11,190 nucleotides of DNA from positions 1-11,190 of the forward strand of contig CALXTH010000032.1 of the NCBI GenBank assembly GCA_944391365.1, in the 5' to 3' direction. Below, piece by piece: positions 6,196 through 11,190 of the stretch. Position numbers and translations under genes: made by a program. Each line of letters opens with the position of its first letter. Positions within the stretch are counted from its first letter, which is position 1. The stretch is from an uncultured Alphaproteobacteria bacterium (GTDB lineage Bacteria; Pseudomonadota; Alphaproteobacteria; RF32; CAG-239). The notes under the pieces were generated by a model, which did not search any database, was not told where the DNA came from, and saw only the letters and a program-made list of their open reading frames with translations.

Positions 6196-6248
6196 TAGAC
6201 AAAATATAAAAAATATGCTATATTGTCTAATATAATAAATGTTGTCTA
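6196..6248 (+). promoter_or_regulatory. Promoter of the two-gene operon with repeated TTGTCTA sites
   Basis: TAGACA (6196-6201) and TATATT (6219-6224) are 17 bp apart. The heptamer TTGTCTA occurs at 6223-6229 and 6242-6248 (19 bp apart), and its inverse TAGACAA at 6196-6202 covers the -35 box. This arrangement over the -35, the -10 and the leader looks like an operator, but the DNA is very AT-rich and the regulator is unknown. Confidence 0.55.
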
Positions 6249-6259
6249 TGGAGACGGGC

Positions 6260-7843
6260 ATGGAATACGAATTTAAAGAGTTTATGGAAAATGTTTATGG
6301 CGACGGAGCCTATGAAAAACACTATGTGAAAGGGCCTCAGGAAGAAAAGGAGCGTTTTGAGCGTCAATATCAAGCTCTGAGAGAAAAGAAAATTAAGGAA
6401 TTTATGGAAAGAGTCTATGGAAAAGGGGCCTATGAGAAACACTATGTGAACGGCCCGCAGGAAGAAAAAGAACGTTTTACGACACAATACGATGCCCTGC
6501 AAGAAAAAGCTTTTAAAGAATTTATAGAACAAACTTACGGTACCGGGGCCTATGACAAACATTATTTAAAAGGTCCGGCCGAAGAAAAAGAACGCTTTGA
6601 GCGGCAGTTCTTCGCCCTGCAGGAAAAAATGCGAAATAAGCACGACAACCAAATCGCCCAAAATCAGCAGGACTCCGAAACAGACAGAACGGCCTCCTCT
6701 CAACGGGAAGGTGGAAATAAGTCAACGGCAGAAGAAGCACAGACCATAACCACAATCAGCGAGACCAACGAGCCTGTGGCCGACGGGGCGGAAAATACCG
6801 ATAATGAGCATAAAGACGAACCGGAATGGAAAAAACTGCGCCGTGAAGCCTGGGAAAAATATGCCGAAGAAAATCGTCAGGAGTTCAAACTGCTCTCAGA
6901 GGATAAAGCCCCTGAGCTGAATATGAGTGTCGGCGGCACGCCGGTTCAATACGCCGATGAACATAACGTCACCCTCGGCAACGGCGAATATGGTAAGTTT
7001 CTGAAAGCGATAGAAATCGAAAAACAAGCCAAAACGGATGTCATCAATTTTGGCAACATTGAAAGCGAAGATTATAAATCAAAATTGGCCGCAGCCTGCC
7101 TCCAACTGGGCATGAAGATGAAAAACGGTCCGAAATCCATAGACTTGAGCCTTGATTGCTTTAAGAATTTGGATGAAGAAACCAAAGCTAAAATTGAGGA
7201 ATATAACCGCAAACAGGCCGAGCAAGAACAGGAGAAACCACGGGAACAAAAGCCTGTCCAAGAAACTGACAAGCCTAACACGGAAGATAATACAGCAGAG
7301 CCTGCGTCTGAAGAACCTAAGGATTATAAAAAACTTTATGAAGATAAAGTTGCTGAAATGCAGGCCAAAAAAAGCAACGGTGAATCGGTTGATTTTGCTC
7401 AGATAAAAGACCCTGTCGAACGGCTTATAACTTATGCTGCGGCAAAACAAAATCAAATGAAAATTGAAAATCTGGACAATAACAAACTCCTGTTTGATGA
7501 AAAACAACAGGCTGACAGCAAAGAAGATGTGACCGCCGCGCTGGAAGCAATGCCGGAAGAAGCCCGCAATCATATTGATATCCACGAAAAACGGGTTCAT
7601 AAACTGCGCGAAATCAAGCAGCTTGTTGCAGACAGAAAACTCCGCCGCGGTGAATATCGCGACAATAACGGAAACATCAACAATTCTCTCCTGAGAACTC
7701 ATACCAATGATGGAACAGAACAACATATCGAACGTTACAGAGTTGAATATGAGATTGATGAGAATGGCAGAAAGCATTATAAACATGATGAACAAACGAA
7801 TGCGTTCATCTTAAGACAGCGCCGGAACAACAACGGCAGATAA
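6260..7843 (+). CDS. Uncharacterised charged protein with three tandem 40-aa repeats (operon gene 1)
   Basis: About 527 aa from the ATG at 6260, chosen because GGAG (6250-6253) lies 6 bp upstream; earlier in-frame ATGs at 6239 and 6248 have no ribosome binding site. Residues 5-124 are three direct repeats of exactly 40 aa, each with the pattern KEF-x-E-x-x-YG-x-GAY-x-KHY-x-x-GP-x-EEKERF-x-x-Q-x-x-AL. A Gln/Glu/Thr-rich linker follows. Around residues 250-310 is a compact segment with LAAACLQLGM; then come two long charged, probably coiled-coil stretches and a basic C-terminus (RVEYEIDENGRKHYKHDE, RRNNNGR). No signal peptide, membrane helix or ATP-binding motif is visible. It is followed after 35 bp by a second gene of similar style with no terminator between them. 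I do not recognise the family; a structural or nucleic-acid-associated cytoplasmic role is conceivable but unproven. Confidence 0.8.
   Translation: MEYEFKEFMENVYGDGAYEKHYVKGPQEEKERFERQYQALREKKIKEFMERVYGKGAYEKHYVNGPQEEKERFTTQYDALQEKAFKEFIEQTYGTGAYDKHYLKGPAEEKERFERQFFALQEKMRNKHDNQIAQNQQDSETDRTASSQREGGNKSTAEEAQTITTISETNEPVADGAENTDNEHKDEPEWKKLRREAWEKYAEENRQEFKLLSEDKAPELNMSVGGTPVQYADEHNVTLGNGEYGKFLKAIEIEKQAKTDVINFGNIESEDYKSKLAAACLQLGMKMKNGPKSIDLSLDCFKNLDEETKAKIEEYNRKQAEQEQEKPREQKPVQETDKPNTEDNTAEPASEEPKDYKKLYEDKVAEMQAKKSNGESVDFAQIKDPVERLITYAAAKQNQMKIENLDNNKLLFDEKQQADSKEDVTAALEAMPEEARNHIDIHEKRVHKLREIKQLVADRKLRRGEYRDNNGNINNSLLRTHTNDGTEQHIERYRVEYEIDENGRKHYKHDEQTNAFILRQRRNNNGR
6272..6631 (+). repeat. 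Three 120-bp in-frame tandem repeats
   Basis: Units at 6272-6391, 6392-6511 and 6512-6631 encode 40-aa repeats without gaps. Key positions YG-x-GAY, KHY, GP and EEKERF are kept in all three. Units one and two are closest in protein sequence; the third is more diverged, suggesting successive duplications. Confidence 0.92.
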
Positions 7844-7878
7844 CCGGAATAGGGAAGCTCCGGCAGAGGAGAAAAACA

Positions 7879-9765
7879 ATGGCAGAAAATTTTGCAGGTT
7901 TGGATATCACGGCTCTGGCCGCCAGATTAAAAGCCAGAGATCTGAGTGCTGAAGACAAAGCATCGCTTGATGACGCAATATGGAACAAAGTCAGTCGCAT
8001 TGGCCGCCGCGCAGAAAAACTAGACCCACAAAACAAAGAAGAACTGACCGCGTTCAAAAGCCTGCTGAAAAGTCTGCCTCGGGCTTATCGTATTGAACTT
8101 GGCGAAAAGCTGGATATCATCAAATCTGCCGAAACCAGACTGTTCCGCGCTGAGCGGGGGATTGATGACCGCACCGCCGAAGATAAACTGAAAGAAGGTC
8201 TGGAGCAGGGCATGAACAGCGTCAAAAACGGTGTCTCCAAAAGCGCAGCCAAGCTCCAACGAAATTACAATGTCGGCAAACGTTTTGCCCGTATGGCCGT
8301 TAATAAAAAGAAAACCCAGACCAAAAACTGGATTAAAAATAAAAAGCAAAGTTATGACAAATGGGTTGATGATGTTGACGCCAAGATTGATGCCTGGGTC
8401 AACAAAGCTGCTAAATCGCTGGAAAACATCGAAAACGGCATTCGGGAAATTCCCGGACAGCTGAAAGAGATGAGCAACGCCGCGTTCAATCAGGTCAAAC
8501 AGTCTTATAAATTAGCCCGAGATAAAGCCCGTGCCCGTCAGGAAGCTCTGAAACGCCGTCGCCGCCAGCAATGGAACAAGTTCAAAGCCGGTGTCAAAAC
8601 CACGGCAAAAGGGACGGCGCTGGTTCTGGGTGGCATGCTCTCCGTAACGGCTAAAGGGGCTGTCTGGGGCGCAAAACAACTGCGCCGGGGTTGGCAGCAG
8701 GGAAAGCGAATTATCGCCGGGATCAAATTGCCGGAGGTCAAAGGCCGCGCGAATGAAAACAGCACCTTGCTGGATATGGCCAATGGCAATCTGGCCGCCC
8801 TCAAACCTGAACAGGTCAAAAACCTTTATAATGAATTGAAAAAATACCGCGATACCGCCCGTGGCAACAAATACGGTGATGCCTATTACCGCGTTTCGGC
8901 TTATTCAACGGAACTTCTGGATGAAATCAAAAGCAAAGGCAAAGAGGGTGTAACCGACGAAAACGCCGATAAAGTCGCCGCCTGGCTTGAAGTCAACAAA
9001 AACATTCAGGAAGAAGTCAATAAAAACCGCTCTGTCGAATATAACAAGCGCAACGAAGACATCGCGGACCTGCTTGATGAACACAAACCTCAAATCAATC
9101 CCAAAAAGAAAGGGATTGAAATGACGGCAGAAGAATATGCGCCTTATAAAGCTTTTGCCGTTCAGCTCGGTATGACGGCCAATGCCGCCTTTGTCCGGGA
9201 TTGCCAGAACGGAAAATATAAAGATGCTTTTGAGGCGTTTCATGACAATTATAAAGCCAAAGGCGGCGAACAGGATGCCCGTCAGGAGCTGAAAGAAACC
9301 CGGGAAAAAGAAACGGAAAAGACCCGGGCCGAAGTTGAACGCCAGGCCGCGGAAACAACCCCGAAAGAACCGGTAGTTGAAAAGGCGGTTGAAACCGAAA
9401 ATAAAGAACCGGAAAAAACACCACCGATAAAAGAAGCTGAAAAGCAAGCCGAACCGCAGACGGAGAAGCGTGAAGAACCCAAACATGAAACGCGTCCTTT
9501 GCAGCGTCCCCGGGCTCTGGAACCTCAGCCTGAACCTGAAGCACCTGCCCCGGTAGCCGAAACCGAAAAAGAAAAGAAACGCTCAATGACAAAATCAAAT
9601 CTGCGCAAAATTCAGGAATTGCGTGGCGTTAAAACGGCCAGAAGAGCCAAACAGGTGACAATGGATAACCGCGGCAAATTCAAAGCCAAAGAAAACGCCG
9701 GAGAAGAAGCGGAACAAATTGATATGGTTGCCTATCAAATGGAACAAAAACGCCAACGGGCATAA
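7879..9765 (+). CDS. Uncharacterised large basic helical protein with Glu/Pro-rich tail (operon gene 2)
   Basis: 628 aa, with a strong AGAGGAG ribosome binding site (7865-7871) 7 bp before the ATG. Residues 1-90 look like a small helical domain. Residues about 95-285 are very basic and helical (KRFARMAVNKKKTQTKNW, KARARQEALKRRRRQQW), with a mildly hydrophobic patch TALVLGGMLSVTAKGAVWG around 252-270 that could be a short membrane-associated helix. Residues 300-410 are helical with YYRVSAYSTELLDEIKSKG. Residues about 413-432 include MTAEEYAPYKAFAVQLGMTA, which resembles a segment of the preceding gene's product. From about 465 to 570 there is a low-complexity Glu/Lys/Pro stretch, then a basic C-terminus. 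No catalytic motif is visible and I do not recognise the family. Co-transcription with gene 1 suggests a joint role. Confidence 0.8.
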   Translation: MAENFAGLDITALAARLKARDLSAEDKASLDDAIWNKVSRIGRRAEKLDPQNKEELTAFKSLLKSLPRAYRIELGEKLDIIKSAETRLFRAERGIDDRTAEDKLKEGLEQGMNSVKNGVSKSAAKLQRNYNVGKRFARMAVNKKKTQTKNWIKNKKQSYDKWVDDVDAKIDAWVNKAAKSLENIENGIREIPGQLKEMSNAAFNQVKQSYKLARDKARARQEALKRRRRQQWNKFKAGVKTTAKGTALVLGGMLSVTAKGAVWGAKQLRRGWQQGKRIIAGIKLPEVKGRANENSTLLDMANGNLAALKPEQVKNLYNELKKYRDTARGNKYGDAYYRVSAYSTELLDEIKSKGKEGVTDENADKVAAWLEVNKNIQEEVNKNRSVEYNKRNEDIADLLDEHKPQINPKKKGIEMTAEEYAPYKAFAVQLGMTANAAFVRDCQNGKYKDAFEAFHDNYKAKGGEQDARQELKETREKETEKTRAEVERQAAETTPKEPVVEKAVETENKEPEKTPPIKEAEKQAEPQTEKREEPKHETRPLQRPRALEPQPEPEAPAPVAETEKEKKRSMTKSNLRKIQELRGVKTARRAKQVTMDNRGKFKAKENAGEEAEQIDMVAYQMEQKRQRA

Positions 9766-9772
9766 TCTTCAT

Positions 9773-9807
9773 AAAAAACGCGGCTCAACTCTTGAACCGC
9801 GTTTTTT
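9773..9807. terminator. Bidirectional terminator between convergent genes
   Basis: AAAAAACGCGG (9773-9783) pairs with CCGCGTTTTTT (9797-9807), extended by TCAA/TTGA inside. The single non-Watson-Crick position (9784/9796) is a G-U wobble in minus-sense RNA and a C-A mismatch in plus-sense RNA, so pairing favours the minus-strand transcript ending at 9868, while the T runs serve both directions. Confidence 0.92.
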
Positions 9808-9867
9808 ATATTAATCTCTTTAAATTTAAATCCCGGCACAACACTGGGATTAAAGCAAAGCCAAAAC

Positions 9868-10602
9868 CTAATAAGAAGCGAGCACCGGGCGAACATAGAT
9901 GTTGTAGCGGTAGCCGTCGCCCCAAGGGTTGTACACATCGCCATTAGACATATCCACGATGTAGTAGTAGCTGCCGTTGCCGTCGGTGGTAGACGACCAA
10001 TACCAGTCATCTGTTGAGAATTTCTTCCCACCATGAGCGGTAAGTAAAGATTCTAATGAGGATTTATTGTTATACATTGTAAGGAGCTGGTCTTTTGTAG
10101 GTAATGTCCCCTTGAGGTTACCGCAGAATGAATAGTTCTGGCAGGCACTATTACCTGAAGACCATGTCATTCGTCCTAAATCCTGCATTGCCACATAGAA
10201 GTTAATCCCCGGCGCCTTAACCGCCACAACGGCACCGTTACAATAATATAAATCTCCTTGTGCGCCATTCAAAACTTGCTTCTGACAACTTCCGTCTTTC
10301 CACTCATAGCCGCTTGCACACGTGCATTGAGCATATTTGCCACCGCAGGCAGAGCCTGCGCCACCGGCATAGCCGGTCCCTGTGCAACTATATTTAAAAC
10401 CATTCTCAGCGCAAATTGAGGCTTCATCTTCGGCACAAAACCACCCGTTGCCAAACGGACACTTGACACCTTTCCCACCATTACAAGAACTCGCCGTATA
10501 ACCAAGTGTGGAACAATCCTGTACCGTAACACATTGCCCAAAAGCCAAACCGGGAAAACAGGACAAACTTGTCCCTAAGACTAAATAAACTTGAAACTTC
10601 AT
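9868..10602 (-). CDS. Secreted Cys-rich protein with DUF1566-like C-terminal domain
   Basis: About 244 aa. The ATG at 10602 is preferred over the in-frame ATG at 10611 because AAAGGA then lies 8 bp upstream. MKFQVYLVLGTSLSCFPGL then AFG|Q is a Sec signal peptide. Residues 23-105 form a Cys-rich module with the same spacing as in the large protein at 3871-5682: C-x-x-x-GYT-x-x-x-C, then CPF-x-x-x-WF-x-C, then ACGGKYAQCTC. The C-terminal half (about 140-244) resembles DUF1566/Lcl-type domains: GTLPTKDQL, DDWYWSSTTDGNGSYYYIVDMSNG and VRPVLASY at the end. Such domains share a fold with formylglycine-generating enzyme-like or C-type lectin-like proteins and are common on exported proteins. The protein is probably secreted or attached to the surface; its ligand is unknown. 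It has its own promoter and terminator. Confidence 0.88.
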   Translation of the reverse strand: MKFQVYLVLGTSLSCFPGLAFGQCVTVQDCSTLGYTASSCNGGKGVKCPFGNGWFCAEDEASICAENGFKYSCTGTGYAGGAGSACGGKYAQCTCASGYEWKDGSCQKQVLNGAQGDLYYCNGAVVAVKAPGINFYVAMQDLGRMTWSSGNSACQNYSFCGNLKGTLPTKDQLLTMYNNKSSLESLLTAHGGKKFSTDDWYWSSTTDGNGSYYYIVDMSNGDVYNPWGDGYRYNIYVRPVLASY

Positions 10603-10634
10603 GACACACATCCTTTATAACATCACACCAGGAT

Positions 10635-10663
10635 AGTATATCATATTTCAAAATTATTGTAAA
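10635..10663 (-). promoter_or_regulatory. Promoter (copy C) of the DUF1566-like secreted protein gene
   Basis: On the minus strand TTTACA (10658-10663) and TATACT (10635-10640) are spaced by 17 bp, 32 bp before the start at 10602. The -35 box lies in a perfect dyad TTGTAA-A-TTACAA (10657-10669). The flanks match copies A and B. Confidence 0.8.
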
Positions 10664-10727
10664 TTACAAATTCAATATAAAGACGAAAAAATGATGCAAA
10701 AAGAAAGATCGGCTCTACCAACCTGAC

Positions 10728-10758
10728 AAAAAGGCTCAGAATTTTTCCTAAGCCTTTT
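10728..10758 (-). terminator. Minus-strand terminator-like hairpin upstream of promoter copy C
   Basis: AAAAGGCTCAG (10729-10739) pairs with CTAAGCCTTTT (10748-10758). The odd pair (10737/10750) is a G-U wobble in minus-sense RNA only, and the T run (10732-10728) is on the minus strand. It would stop minus-strand transcripts coming from beyond the window. Confidence 0.6.
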
Positions 10759-10815
10759 CTCTGTAATGGTACAATCTAAGCATCGCGCCTCTTTTGCTCC
10801 CTATCTTGCAACAGC

Positions 10816-10919
10816 GTTCCCTCCCTGTTGTATAGGGAGGGAAAGGGAGGGTGAGTTATAAACTAATCTTCTTTATTTTCTCACCCCTCCTAACCTCCCC
10901 TATATCAACAGGGGAGGAA
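10816..10919. repeat. Palindromic interspersed element, copy 2 (intergenic)
   Basis: About 104 bp, matching copy 1 (5365-5470) at nearly every position in the first 40 and last 38 bases, with a different AT-rich centre. It has the same two hairpins, TCCCTCCCT with AGGGAGGGA and CCTCCCCT with AGGGGAGG. The left flank AACAGC also precedes copy 3. Confidence 0.88.
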
Positions 10920-10982
10920 TCCCTGAACCCTCAGCCAACTCTATCCAAGCAACGCGCCTCATGAGCCGCCGGACAAGCTATC

Positions 10983-11092
10983 GCTAACCGATGGGATCGA
11001 TCTGCCTCAGGTCGCGGCACAATCTGAGCATTGCGCCTTCTTTACCCCAACCTCTCAACAGCTAACCGACAGGGTCAAGCTGCGCCAGCTTA
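10983..11092. repeat. Intergenic repeats GCTAACCGA type
   Basis: GCTAACCGATGGGATCGA and following bases (10983-11017) match 6078-6112. A second unit starts GCTAACCGA at 11061 and continues with GGTCAAGCTGCGCCAGCTT (11073-11091), matching 6112-6130. Between them, GAGCATTGCGCCTTCTTT (from 11026) resembles AAGCATCGCGCCTCTTTT (from about 10778). No gene is supported between 10664 and 11190. Confidence 0.7.
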
Positions 11093-11094
11093 CA

Positions 11095-11140
11095 ACAGCG
11101 TTCCTCCCCTTAATTCCTTTAAGGGGAGGACAGGAAGGGT
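11095..11140. repeat. Palindromic interspersed element, diverged half copy (copy 3)
   Basis: A perfect 12-bp stem pairs TCCTCCCCTTAA (11102-11113) with TTAAGGGGAGGA (11119-11130). The following CAGGAAGGGT parallels CAGGGAGGGT in copy 1. The upstream CAACAGCG is the same as before copy 2. Only the left half of the full element is present. Confidence 0.6.
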
Positions 11141-11162
11141 TTATAAAAAAAATCATCTGAAC

Positions 11163-11190
11163 GTCATCGCGAACCGGATGTAATCCGGTG
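11163..11190. repeat. Truncated GTCATTGC-type repeat unit at the window edge
   Basis: GTCATCGCGAACCGGATGTA continues with ATCCGGTG; ACCGGAT and ATCCGGT form a 7-bp hairpin. The start matches the units at 5888 and 5933. The rest of the unit is beyond the window. Confidence 0.5.

Noticed and set aside
7079..7795. Long minus-strand open frame (238 codons) opposite operon gene 1
   Set aside because: Its Phe/Ile/Leu-rich product is what is expected from the complement of a Lys/Glu/Asn-rich gene; no promoter or ribosome binding site was seen, and the plus strand has a good operon structure.
8905..9486. Minus-strand open frame (193 codons) opposite operon gene 2, looking like a membrane protein
   Set aside because: The Phe-rich apparent membrane protein mirrors the Lys/Glu-rich codons of the plus-strand gene; no independent support.
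10690..10760. tRNA-like or small RNA gene in the region upstream of promoter copy C
   Set aside because: No cloverleaf can be formed; the structure is explained by a terminator-like hairpin and a decayed second one.

Overview
The window most likely comes from the chromosome of an alphaproteobacterium with moderate GC and AT-rich intergenic DNA. The best marker is a DUF1013/TrcR-type cell-cycle regulator, a family essentially confined to Alphaproteobacteria. A zinc-free bL31 ribosomal protein fits this. The two secreted Cys-rich proteins (one with a DUF1566-like tail) and the dense short palindromic repeats recall host-associated, gut-type alphaproteobacteria, but that ecological reading is inference.

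Left part (1-3860), plus strand: rpmE (bL31) with its own promoter and terminator; a two-helix membrane protein ending in a degenerate class III nucleotide-cyclase-like domain; a 275-aa protein with a PPC-like beta domain behind a near-consensus promoter and followed by a strong terminator; and trcR, closed by a hairpin it shares with the convergent gene. A minus-strand promoter at the left edge points out of the window.

Middle (3871-6250): a minus-strand gene for a secreted, Cys-rich modular protein of about 603 aa with a serine linker. Its N-terminal part carries a 106-bp palindromic repeat in a coding position. Upstream are a promoter, a minus-strand terminator and a block of short repeats with no gene.

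Right part (6196-9807), plus strand: a two-gene operon encoding large, charged, probably helical proteins that I cannot assign. The first has three tandem 40-aa repeats, and the two share a short QLGM motif. Then on the minus strand (9868-10602) comes a second secreted Cys-rich protein with a DUF1566-like C-terminus. From 10612 to the end there is no gene: promoter, terminator, another copy of the palindromic element and other repeats.

The main points of interest are the palindromic element found both between genes and inside a coding sequence (reminiscent of Rickettsia palindromic elements), and a conserved promoter module that occurs three times, each on the minus strand and twice directly in front of a Cys-rich secreted protein gene. 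Together these suggest a co-expressed, duplicating family of cell-surface proteins.
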